A stretch of DNA of 8,600 nt from JAIPEI01 sp041685835 (lineage in GTDB: Bacteria; Desulfobacterota; DSM-4660; Desulfatiglandales; HGW-15), in NCBI GenBank assembly GCA_041685835.1, contig JAWLEX010000124.1, positions 1-8,600 of the forward strand, given 5' to 3'. The position numbers were made by a program, and so were the translations under genes. Of the stretch, positions 1 to 6,944 are shown piece by piece. Under the pieces are notes generated by a model, which saw only the letters and a program-made list of their open reading frames with translations, had not been told where the DNA came from and ran no database searches. The first letter of the stretch is position 1, and every line of letters begins with the position of its first letter.

Positions 1-41
1 CCGCGCAACCTCTTGATTTCCTTGATCTTGACAAAAAATCC

Positions 42-1056
42 TCATTTCTGAATTGGAAACTTGCCAGTGCCCAAAAAGCGTTTCTGGATGGGCACTAGCT
101 CATCAATAGCGTCTTCAAATTCGTCATCATCCTCGCCAGGCCATGTCCCAAAGAGCATACTTACATCCTTGAGTGGGTGGACATGTTGGGAATCGGCCAG
201 GTCTTCGAGCGTTGGGGATTCCCAGAATCCGTGGGAAATCGGTGTTCCCTTAGGAATCAACTCGGCCGCTTCATTCTCGCGTCCCTCAAGCCGCTCGATG
301 TCATGGATTTTGATGGTTGAAATCTTACCGGTGGTCGGATCCTCCTTCGCTTCTCCTATGATTCGAACGTATTGGAGAATGTCCTCCAAAACCTCTTCCT
401 TCTGCTCCTCATCAAATAGGCAGAGCACTGGATCGCCGGTCGGGGGATGAACCCGACAACGCGTGCCATGCTCCTTGAAATCGGCCATTAGAAGCCGGCC
501 CTCTACAGTCCGGATGTTCGTTTGTGGTCCCTTGATACGCTCTTGGATATGCTCATATCCTGGTGGCGTAAACGACGCTCTGATTGGTTCTACGCGGTGG
601 TTCAGGCTCAGTTCGATGCTTTCAACGCCTTGATTGAAAAGCGTCCCTGCGTCTCTCCAAGCCATAAGTACCCCCCCTGTCATAGCCCGCAGGAAGCGGC
701 TCGTCGCCCTCCGGGTCCTGCACAGCATTGAGACCCTTCACCGCACTCTCGAGTATCATCAAACCGAAATCCATCTGAGGAAATGACGCTTCAGCTTGCC
801 GGCGCTCAAGTCCAAGAACTGCAGAAGGGCTCCCCTCCTTCAGAGACACCAGGTCTAAGGCGATTTCCTCCTTTATGCTGCGAGGTGGGCGCCCTTGGCT
901 TGTACTTTCGTTCGCCCCGCTGAGCACTCGGCCGGTTCGTTGCAGCGCCTTGTTGAGATTGGACAAGAAACGCAACAGGTGAGCCACAGGAATCCTGCCG
1001 GGCCCAATGGCCTGGCCATCAAAACGGATTCTTAAAAGCGGATCTTGCTCGTTCAT
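42..1056 (-). pseudogene. Frameshifted hypothetical gene with antitoxin-like C-terminus
   Basis: Two overlapping minus-strand reading frames make sense only as one protein. The first starts at ATG 1056-1054 behind a GGAGG Shine-Dalgarno with 7 nt spacing and reads well to about residue 128 (…PAGYDRG). The second continues (VLMAWRDAGTLFNQG…) from the same place to the TGA at 44-42. The switch falls in a run of seven G (plus-strand C 671-677); six G would restore one frame of about 337 residues. I do not recognise the N-terminal part (IRFDGQAIGPGRIPV; LLRFLSNLNKALQRTGR). Near the C-terminus (restored residues about 282-319), TLEDLADSQHVHPLKDV followed by FGTWPGEDDDEFEDAID resembles, from memory, short antitoxins encoded just ahead of PIN-domain toxins. 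No function is assigned. The shift may be a true mutation, a homopolymer sequencing error or a slippage site. The gene is divergent from the rad52-like gene. Confidence 0.6.
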
Positions 1057-1199
1057 GAGTACGCCTCCAGATCCAAAGATCTACAACCCCTAGACTCTGC
1101 GTTTTGTCGCCACGTCAGACGGCGCTAGGATACCACCATGGCGCATCCAAAATCTACCATCATATGTTTCTCGTTTATGTGATTATCGCAGCCTCCTAA

Positions 1200-1319
1200 G
1201 GCATAGATAAAACATCCATTTTCGGAGCACCAGATTCAGGCTCCCGATGAGAGGCCCTCTATCCCTTTCACCATATTCTCTGGGCCCAGTCGGTCATCGC
1301 GATCGGCTGGGCCTTTTTT
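1200..1319 (+). other. Structured leader ahead of the rad52-like gene
   Basis: The 298-base stretch between the divergent starts (1057-1354) holds no gene I can support. Its right half looks structured on the plus strand. It has a GGAGC/GCTCC hairpin (1224-1244), an AGAGGCCCTCT dyad (1250-1260) and then the strong terminator listed separately. GAGAGGCCC (1249-1257) can also pair with GGGCCTTTT (1309-1317), which would break the terminator stem. That is the geometry of an attenuator, or of a small RNA ending at the terminator. A weak promoter candidate, TTGTCG 16 bp from TAGGAT (1104-1131), lies upstream. I matched no known riboswitch class. Confidence 0.3.
1283..1319 (+). terminator. Strong intrinsic terminator in leader
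   Basis: GGCCCAG at 1283-1289 pairs with CTGGGCC at 1307-1313. The stem extends inward through TCGGTC/GATCGG to 13 bp (two G-T pairs) around a 5-nt loop, and six T follow (1314-1319). It works only rightward. It lies 21 bp before the rad52-like Shine-Dalgarno, with no plus-strand gene upstream, so it would end a leader transcript or small RNA. Confidence 0.85.
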
Positions 1320-1354
1320 CGTTTCAACCCCATTCATCAGAAAGGAGCAGTCCG

Positions 1355-1986
1355 ATGAACAGAGATATCCTGGAGAAACCCTTTCCCCCCGAGCATATCA
1401 AACAGCGGGAGGGCACCTTCGGACGTGTCCTGGACTACATCGAGGGACACCACATTATTCACCGGCTCAACGATGCCTTTGACTCGCTTTGGTCGTTCGA
1501 GATCATGGGATACCAGGTCCTTGAGGAACAGGACGAGGTCATCGTGCTCGGGAAGTTGTCGGCAGAAGGGATTTGGAAGTCGCAGTTCGGATCCAGCCGG
1601 ATTAAGCGCGCCAAGGAGACGGTTGCCATCATCTCCATTGCGGCAGACCTCAAGGCAGCTGCCACAGACTCGCTGAAGAAGTGCGCCACCATGCTGGCGG
1701 AGGTCTTCACCTCCACAACGGAGACAGTGCTTTTCGAGATGCCCAGAATGGAGGCAACGGAGATCGCCGCGGCACCAGTCAGGGCGCGCCTCGGCATTCT
1801 GACAACACAGGCAGACTGCCCAACCGCCAACTCAACTACCTGATCAATCTCGGAAGGAGGTCGGCCTGGACATCGAAATCCACACGCCAGCGCCCTTTGT
1901 CAGCGAACGGCAGGGGGAACTCGAACCTGCCGAACTGCACGCAGGCAAGCCCGTTCAGAGGTCCAGGGGGCTCTTCTTTTCCTTGA
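1355..1986 (+). pseudogene. Rad52/Rad22-family annealing protein, broken
   Basis: The start is ATG 1355, with AAAGGAG at 1341-1347 (7 nt spacing). Residues 1-114 carry the hallmarks of bacterial and phage Rad52-like single-strand annealing proteins: ILEKPFPPEHIKQREG (5-20), LDYIEGHHIIHRLNDAF (26-42), WSFEI (46-50), QFGSSRIKR (77-85) and DLKAAATDSLKKCA (98-111). The frame then breaks. The expected GLHL motif appears one frame over (GGGLHLHNGD), which fits loss of one G near 1694-1698. A second break near 1852-1856 is consistent with loss of one A, because NRQLNYLINLG continues as KEVGLDIEIHT in the third frame. Past about 1880, fragments reminiscent of a C-terminal helix are scattered over frames, so the true end is uncertain; 1986 is the stop of the middle frame. 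Read straight, the frame ends at 1843 with a non-family tail. Such proteins anneal complementary single strands during recombination and are often carried by phages or plasmids. Confidence 0.8.
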
Positions 1987-2430
1987 GGGTCAAGGTCTGT
2001 TGGGAGTCATGGCGGCGGCGATTGCTACGTCCAGAGTGGCATGCGAAGTGGGCCAATCCATGGACTCGGGACTGGCCGGTTCAACGGCCACAGCACCGGT
2101 TCCCCAGGTTTGCATCGTTGTGCCATCAGTTCGTTCAGCCCGATTTCCCGGCGCTGCTGTCAAGCGCATTGCCACGCCGCGAAAGCGCGGCAGAACCAGG
2201 CGCTTGATTCGTTGTCAATCGCTATCATGCGCCTCCGGCACCCCAAGCTTCGCCCCAGGGGTCACCGCCGGGATATGTAAGAAAGTAAAAGAAGAAGGCT
2301 TTGCACGCCCCTGTTCTTAAAGCAAGGAGACAAAGGTGAGATCCAGGCGCTTATCCTATTTTGAAACTATTCCCCTTTTTCCCTCCGGCGATTGTAAATC
2401 GAGAAAATAAAAAATCAATACCACCGCAGA
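1987..2430. other. No recognisable gene; decayed or non-coding stretch
   Basis: Several open frames exist on both strands (for example plus 2000-2320 and 2041-2280, minus 2175-1990), but none has a convincing ribosome-binding site together with a recognisable protein. Their compositions look like read-through of GC-rich DNA. The stretch may be the remains of the rad52-like gene's 3' end or of another lost gene. A 24-codon frame starts at GTG 2336 behind AAGGAG (2324-2329, 6 nt spacing) and stops at TAA 2408. It is well placed for translation but matches nothing I know. From about 2395 the DNA turns strongly AT-rich as it approaches the operon promoter. Confidence 0.5.
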
Positions 2431-2433
2431 AAG

Positions 2434-2451
2434 TGATCGGTCGACCAATCA
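2434..2451. promoter_or_regulatory. Upstream operator O1 (TetR-type palindrome)
   Basis: TGATCGGTCGACCAATCA is an 18-bp inverted repeat with a single mismatched pair (positions 5 and 14). It matches the downstream site O2 at 15 of 18 positions. Its centre lies about 99 bp from that of O2 and about 86 bp before the predicted transcription start. The size and form fit a TetR-family dimer site. The probable binder is the TetR protein encoded inside the same operon (inference). Confidence 0.6.
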
Positions 2452-2494
2452 ATAAAACTCTTTAATAAATTGAAATTACAATAAGTTTTTTTTC

Positions 2495-2522
2495 TTGACA
2501 AAAATTTGATATCATCTATAAT
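2495..2522 (+). promoter_or_regulatory. Consensus sigma70 promoter of the operon
   Basis: A perfect -35 box, TTGACA (2495-2500), is followed by a 16-bp spacer and a perfect -10 box, TATAAT (2517-2522). An AT-rich run with a T tract (about 2461-2494) precedes it and could act as an UP element. Transcription should start near 2529. A promoter this strong needs a repressor, which fits the operators on both sides. Confidence 0.85.
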
Positions 2523-2532
2523 CGTTAAAAAT

Positions 2533-2550
2533 TGATCGGCCGATCGATCA
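2533..2550. promoter_or_regulatory. Downstream operator O2 (TetR-type palindrome)
   Basis: TGATCGGCCGATCGATCA is an inverted repeat that extends to TTGATCG/CGATCAA over 2532-2551. It shares 15 of 18 positions with O1. It starts about 4 bp after the predicted transcription start and ends 1 bp before the ligase Shine-Dalgarno, so a bound repressor would block promoter clearance. In RNA the arms could form a 7-bp hairpin directly beside the ribosome-binding site. Confidence 0.65.
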
Positions 2551-2567
2551 AGGAAGGAGGAAGCCTT

Positions 2568-4103
2568 ATGCGACTGTTGGGAGATATCCTGCGACTGAAC
2601 GCCAAGCGGTTCCCGGAAAAGAAAGCCCTGATCATGGAGGAGAAGTACCTCACCTACGATCAGCTCAACCGACAAGCAAACCGACTAGCACACGCGCTTA
2701 TTTCCATGGATGTGAAACCGGGAGATAGGGTCGCCATTCTTGCCTACAACTGCCTCGAATATGTGACCCTTTATTACGCGGCCCTTAAGTGCGGATCAAT
2801 CGTCGTGCCGTTGAACTTCCGATACAAAAGGGATGAGCTGATCTATGCCGTCAATAAGGCAGACCCCAGCATTCTTTTCTTCGGACCGGAATTCGCCTCG
2901 CTTGTAGAAAGCGCCCTTCCAGACTTTCCCCCACGCCTATCCCTCGTCAGCATCTCCGGGGAGACGATAGGTGCCGGTCTTCGATTGGAGAGCCTGCTCG
3001 AAAAAGGGGCAACCTCCGAGCCCCCCGTCGAGATAGACCCCGATTCGGCCTGTACGAGCATTTTCACCTCCGGCACAACCGGATTTCCCAAGGGGGTCCT
3101 GATGTCGCACGCTGCCTGGCTCAATACGTACACGGGCATCGTGGTGGAAGGAGACGTGCACCCGGAGGATGTGGCCATAGTCTGCATGCCCCTGTTTCAT
3201 GGGGGCGGCATGCACGTGCTTCTTCAGCCGACCTTCCTGAGGGGAGGTACGGCCGTTCTCATGGGGAAAGGCTTTGATCCGGAGAGGTTTCTAGCCACCG
3301 TTCAAAGATATCATGCGACACTGACCCTGCTTGTACCGACCCAACTTGCCATGCTGGTCCAACACGGAAGCGGTTATGATGTAAGGAGCCTGAAAAAAGT
3401 CTGGTACGGATCCGCACCGATCAGCCCCCAGGTCCTTGAAGCCTCCATTGCGCTCTTTGTCGACCGGTTCTACCAGTGGTACGGACAAACCGAGACGGGA
3501 ATGGTCGTTGTCCTGCGGCCTGAAGATCACAGGGAGCGGGCTCACTGCACGGGTCGCGAGGTGTTCAATTCCGATATCCGCGTAGTCGATGAAGATGGGC
3601 AGGATACGCCGGTCGGAGAAGTGGGGGAAATAGTGACCGATGCAAGACTGGGGGGAATGATCGGCTACCTCAATATGCCCGAGTCCGACAGGGAGACTAT
3701 GCAGGGAGGCTGGATCCACACTGGGGACCTGGCCAAGGTGGAGGAAGGGGGCTATCTCACCATAGTGGATCGGAAACGCGACATGATCATAAGCGGAGGG
3801 GAGAATATCTATCCCAAAGAGATCGAACACTTCATCGGTCGCCATCCGGGGGTGGATGAAGTGGCCGTGATCGGGATACCCGACGATATATGGGGAGAGT
3901 CGGTATGTGCCGTGATCGTGAAGAAGAAGGGATATTCGCTGGAAGAAAGTGAAATTATCCACTTCTGCGCCTCCAGCCTGTCCGGCTATAAAAAACCGAA
4001 AAGAATTCAGTTCATCGATGAACTCCCCAGGAATGCAGTCGGGAAGATTACGAAGAACGTTTTGCGCGAGCCATACTGGGCCGGGCGTGCAAAACGAATC
4101 TGA
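2568..4103 (+). CDS. AMP-forming acyl-CoA synthetase (ligase)
   Basis: This is a cytoplasmic enzyme of 511 residues, the usual length. It activates a carboxylic acid with ATP to an acyl-adenylate and then makes the CoA thioester. ANL-superfamily motifs appear in order: ATP-binding loop TSGTTGFPKG (167-176), YGQTE (305-309), TGD (385-387), hinge DRKRDMIISGGENIYP (401-416) and C-terminal NAVGKITK with catalytic Lys493. The start is ATG 2568 with GGAAGGAGG at 2552-2560 (7 nt spacing). A TTG at 2532 is in frame but lies inside operator O2 and lacks a Shine-Dalgarno. It is the first gene after the promoter, with 62 nt and no terminator before the binding-protein gene. Sequence alone does not tell fatty, aromatic or other acid substrates apart. 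The pairing with a transporter suggests that it traps the imported acid as CoA ester (inference). Confidence 0.92.
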   Translation: MRLLGDILRLNAKRFPEKKALIMEEKYLTYDQLNRQANRLAHALISMDVKPGDRVAILAYNCLEYVTLYYAALKCGSIVVPLNFRYKRDELIYAVNKADPSILFFGPEFASLVESALPDFPPRLSLVSISGETIGAGLRLESLLEKGATSEPPVEIDPDSACTSIFTSGTTGFPKGVLMSHAAWLNTYTGIVVEGDVHPEDVAIVCMPLFHGGGMHVLLQPTFLRGGTAVLMGKGFDPERFLATVQRYHATLTLLVPTQLAMLVQHGSGYDVRSLKKVWYGSAPISPQVLEASIALFVDRFYQWYGQTETGMVVVLRPEDHRERAHCTGREVFNSDIRVVDEDGQDTPVGEVGEIVTDARLGGMIGYLNMPESDRETMQGGWIHTGDLAKVEEGGYLTIVDRKRDMIISGGENIYPKEIEHFIGRHPGVDEVAVIGIPDDIWGESVCAVIVKKKGYSLEESEIIHFCASSLSGYKKPKRIQFIDELPRNAVGKITKNVLREPYWAGRAKRI

Positions 4104-4165
4104 GAGTTCGATGGAATATATTGTCTGCCAGTCACCTTTTAGATTTTACGGGAAGGAGAATGGTC

Positions 4166-5308
4166 ATGAAGAGACGGGAGCTTATCTTTTTAGTCGTTAC
4201 GGCGATCACACTGGTCTGGACCCTCAATGCGATGGCGGAACCATCCATCAAGATCGGGTGCGTCAATCCCCTCAGCGGAAGAGTCGCCTTTGCGGGCATA
4301 CCATCCAAAAACACCGTCAACATGATGGCCGAGGAGTTGAACAAGGCGGGCGGAATAAATGGAGTGCCCATTGAAATAATTCATTACGACACTGAGGGGA
4401 AGGAGGATGTGACCGTCCGAATCTTCAACCGACTGATCCAAAAGGATAACGTAACGGCCATTATCGGTCCCATTGAAAGTTGGGTTGCAACGGCCGTCAT
4501 TCCGATCATTGAAAAACACGAGATTCCAACCATCCTGCACGCATCCAGCTCCAGCCTTGTCAAACCGGTGCGGAAATGGGTCTTCAAGACAGCCGCAGGG
4601 GACGATCTTGTTCTCGATAAGATGCTCAGCCATATGAAGTCAACGAACGTCGAACGCGTTGCCCTTATCTCAAGCCAGGATTCTTTCGGCGAAGGCGGGA
4701 GGGAGGCGGTCCTGTCGCTTGCAAAAAACTACGGGCTCAACATCATCTTTGAGGAGAGATTCGCCGGGGACGAGACGGATTTGACTCCTCTGCTCAACAA
4801 GGTCAAGAAGACGGACGCTCAGGCGGTGATCGCCTGGTCCTCCAAGAGGACCCCCAATGTCGTCACCATCAACTATAGGCAGCTTGCGATAGAGAAACCC
4901 TTGTACATAAGCCATGCAGCCCTCGGTCCTGATTATCTAAATGGCGTTGGAAAGCACGCCGAGGGCGTCTTCACCGCCTCCTCCAAGTTCGCCGGAGCGA
5001 CGGAACTGCCCGACTCCGATCCGAACAAGAAGGTTATCCTGGAGTATAGGGATGCCTATAAAAAGAAGTTCCAGGAAGAGGCAAACCAGTTTTCCGCCGG
5101 CGCTTTCGATGCCTTCAACATCATGGCGGCCGCCCTCAAGCAGGGGGCAGGCGACAAGGGCAAAATCCGTGACGCCATAGAAAATACGAAGGGCTACGTC
5201 GGTACTTATGGAATCTTCAATTATGGGCCCGATGACCACGCAGGCCTGACGAAGGACGCAATCGTGATGTATCAAGTCGTCGATGGCGCCTGGAAACCGA
5301 TCAAGTAA
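4166..5308 (+). CDS. Periplasmic substrate-binding protein of Liv-type ABC transporter
   Basis: This 380-residue protein belongs to the type I periplasmic-binding family that includes LivJ/LivK (Peripla_BP_6). It captures the ligand in the periplasm and hands it to the two permeases encoded downstream. A Sec signal peptide is clear: KRR, a hydrophobic core (about 6-20), then cleavage after AMA (24). There is no lipobox cysteine, so the protein is soluble. The mature part opens with IKIGCVNPLSGRVAFAG and has AEELNKAGGINGVPIEI, typical of the family, and IIGPIESWVATAVIPIIEKHEIP in lobe one. ATG 4166 is chosen because GGAAGGAG (4151-4158) is 7 nt away. The in-frame ATG at 4160 is only 1 nt from it, and a further frame extension to 4121 has no site. 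The ligand is unknown. The ligase beside it argues for an organic acid rather than leucine. Confidence 0.92.
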   Translation: MKRRELIFLVVTAITLVWTLNAMAEPSIKIGCVNPLSGRVAFAGIPSKNTVNMMAEELNKAGGINGVPIEIIHYDTEGKEDVTVRIFNRLIQKDNVTAIIGPIESWVATAVIPIIEKHEIPTILHASSSSLVKPVRKWVFKTAAGDDLVLDKMLSHMKSTNVERVALISSQDSFGEGGREAVLSLAKNYGLNIIFEERFAGDETDLTPLLNKVKKTDAQAVIAWSSKRTPNVVTINYRQLAIEKPLYISHAALGPDYLNGVGKHAEGVFTASSKFAGATELPDSDPNKKVILEYRDAYKKKFQEEANQFSAGAFDAFNIMAAALKQGAGDKGKIRDAIENTKGYVGTYGIFNYGPDDHAGLTKDAIVMYQVVDGAWKPIK

Positions 5309-5379
5309 CCAAAAAAAGACGCGATGTCGGACCGGCCTGTTTTGCACTTCATTCTTAATAAGACAGGGGAGATCGGCCT

Positions 5380-6282
5380 GTGGTCACCGACCTGATTCAA
5401 GCGGTATTCTACGCATTATCGGTAGGCAGTATGTATGCCCTCGTGGCGCTGGGTGTGGTCCTTATATACAATGCCACAATGATTATCAACTTCGCCCAGG
5501 GGGAGTTCGTGATGCTGGGGGGGATGATCATGGTCACCCTTTACGGGGATTGGCAATGGCCCCTATATGTGTCCATCCCCCTCACCATCATTATAACAGT
5601 ACTAGTGGGAATAGGATTGATGAAGGTTTCCTACCGGCCCGGCAAGAACACTTCCCTCATTACGTTCCTAATCATAACCATCGGGGCTTCGCTTGTCATC
5701 TCGGGCTCGGCCATGCACGTCTGGGACACGAACATCCATCGTTTCCCTCCTTTTTCCGGGGATACTCCTATTCAGCTGCTGGGCGCCGTCATCGCACCAC
5801 AGTCACTCTGGATTATCGGACTGACGATCGTCGTTCTGGCATTTCTGATCTACTTCTTTCAGTACACCATTCTTGGTAAGGCGATGAAGGCCTGTTCACT
5901 GGATCAGACTGCAGCAAGCCTGCTCGGCCTGCGCGTCAGAAAAATGGTGCTCCTTTCCTTCGCCATGAGCTCGGCCCTGGGTTGTGCCGCGGGAATCATG
6001 CTTACGCCTCTGACCATGATGGATTATAGCGGAGGAATGCTTCTTGCGATCAAAGGGTTTTCCGCCGCCATGCTCGGAGGAATGGGAAGCATAGTGGGGG
6101 CCGTGATCGGGGGGTTTATCTTTTCGTTCCTGGAGGCGCTGACTGTGACCTTTATCTCAAGCACACTCAAGGAACTGGTCACCTTCCTGGTGATCATCAA
6201 CGTTCTTCTCTTCATGCCGAGAGGAATCATGGGCCGCCGCACTGTGGAAGGTATTGAAGCGGATGAGACTCTTCATGAGTGA
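5380..6282 (+). CDS. livH: LivH-type ABC transporter permease
   Basis: This 300-residue inner-membrane permease forms half of the transport channel with the LivM-type protein. LVALGVVLIYNATMIINFAQGEFVMLGG (21-48) is the family's N-terminal signature. Hydrophobic segments fill most of the chain. The cytoplasmic loop GKAMKACSLDQTAASLLGL (166-184) is the ATPase coupling region, and GFSAAMLGGMGSIVGAVIGG (226-245) is the conserved C-terminal segment. The start is GTG 5380 with AGGGGAG at 5365-5371 (8 nt spacing). The 71-nt gap from the binding-protein gene shows no terminator. The symbol is given by family and does not imply leucine transport. Confidence 0.92.
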   Translation: MVTDLIQAVFYALSVGSMYALVALGVVLIYNATMIINFAQGEFVMLGGMIMVTLYGDWQWPLYVSIPLTIIITVLVGIGLMKVSYRPGKNTSLITFLIITIGASLVISGSAMHVWDTNIHRFPPFSGDTPIQLLGAVIAPQSLWIIGLTIVVLAFLIYFFQYTILGKAMKACSLDQTAASLLGLRVRKMVLLSFAMSSALGCAAGIMLTPLTMMDYSGGMLLAIKGFSAAMLGGMGSIVGAVIGGFIFSFLEALTVTFISSTLKELVTFLVIINVLLFMPRGIMGRRTVEGIEADETLHE

Positions 6283-6321
6283 CCCTGGGTGGAATTTTAA
6301 TCAGTTCAAAAGGAGGAAGCC

Positions 6322-6927
6322 GTGAAGCAAAAATCAACCAGGGAAGCCCTAATCAAGGCAGCGATTCACCTTTTCTATCAAAAAGGATACCTGGATACAT
6401 CGATTCGCGAAATCGGCGCCAAGGCGGGCGTCAGTAATTCAAGCATTTACCACTACTTTAAGAACAAGGAAGAGGTCCTCTTCCAGATCATAGACCATGC
6501 CACCAAGGAGCTCATCGATGCCTTGTCGTGCGTGGAACAGGAGTGTTCCGATCCGGTCGAGTGCATCCGGAGGATGCTTATGGAGCATTCCGCCATATTT
6601 TCTCTCAAACGGAGAAAAGAGACAAAGATAGTGGACTCCGACTCCTTTTTTCTACATGGCAAATGGAAGCAAGCGACCATTGAAAACCAACGTGAAATCT
6701 ATCAAATATACAAGAAAAGGCTGGATTTGATTGCCCAACAGGGGAGATTGAGGGAGGTCGATCCGACCGTTGCTGCGTTCAGCATCCTTGGAATCATCAA
6801 TTCCTCCTTTCGATGGTTCAAGGAGAGCGGTCGTCTCTCACGGGAAGAGGTCGCCTTGAATATCACGAAGCTGGTTTTTGAAGGTATTATTAACTCGGGC
6901 GATTCCAAAAAAATCGGGAATCTTTAG
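6322..6927 (+). CDS. TetR/AcrR-family transcriptional regulator
   Basis: This 201-residue protein has the TetR DNA-binding domain at its N-terminus: TREALIKAAIHLFYQKGYLDTSI then helix-turn-helix REIGAKAGVSNSSIYHYFKNKEEVL (29-53). The rest (about 60-190) is an all-helical ligand and dimerisation domain that reminds me of regulators sensing acyl-CoA compounds (KstR2/FadR-like), a tentative impression. The start is GTG 6322 with AGGAGG at 6311-6316 (5 nt spacing). It lies 39 nt after the livH-type gene and 17 nt before the livM-type start, so it is co-transcribed and splits the permease pair. It probably represses the operon through O1 and O2, which would give negative autoregulation. I saw no matching operator just upstream of this gene. 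Confidence 0.9.
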   Translation: MKQKSTREALIKAAIHLFYQKGYLDTSIREIGAKAGVSNSSIYHYFKNKEEVLFQIIDHATKELIDALSCVEQECSDPVECIRRMLMEHSAIFSLKRRKETKIVDSDSFFLHGKWKQATIENQREIYQIYKKRLDLIAQQGRLREVDPTVAAFSILGIINSSFRWFKESGRLSREEVALNITKLVFEGIINSGDSKKIGNL

Positions 6928-6944
6928 AGGATATGGGAGCGAAA

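Noticed and set aside
1..45. Start of a further minus-strand gene overlapping the stop of the split gene (ATGA at 45-42)
   Set aside because: Only 15 codons are visible, there is no Shine-Dalgarno before the ATG, and an open run of that length is expected by chance.
1069..1082. Small palindrome AGATC-CAAA-GATCT just upstream of the minus-strand gene start
   Set aside because: A single short dyad with no second copy and no clear promoter beside it; it cannot be told from chance.
1138..1182. Possible 14-codon leader peptide (ATG 1138, stop 1180-1182) ahead of the terminator
   Set aside because: The ribosome site is weak and there is no run of a regulatory amino acid, so there is nothing to support translation-coupled attenuation.
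1247..1354. Longer N-terminus for the rad52-like gene starting at 1247
   Set aside because: The extension would run through the terminator hairpin, has no family similarity and has no Shine-Dalgarno. ATG 1355 has an excellent one.
2000..2320. Plus-strand frame of 106 codons between the rad52-like relic and the operon
   Set aside because: The low-complexity, A/V/R-rich protein matches nothing I know and has no convincing ribosome-binding site, and other frames of similar length overlap it on both strands.
3291..3962. Long minus-strand open frame of 223 codons opposite the ligase gene
   Set aside because: It is a shadow of the ligase coding frame, with no Shine-Dalgarno, no family resemblance and an H/D/P-rich composition typical of antisense translation.
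5309..5379. Possible terminator between the binding-protein and livH-type genes (A run at 5311-5317, GC-rich dyad near 5327-5340)
   Set aside because: No stable stem followed by a T run could be formed; the genes look co-transcribed.
5283..5879. Plus-strand frame of 198 codons over the start of the livH-type gene
   Set aside because: It competes with the clear permease frame, lacks a ribosome-binding site and is histidine-rich and shapeless.
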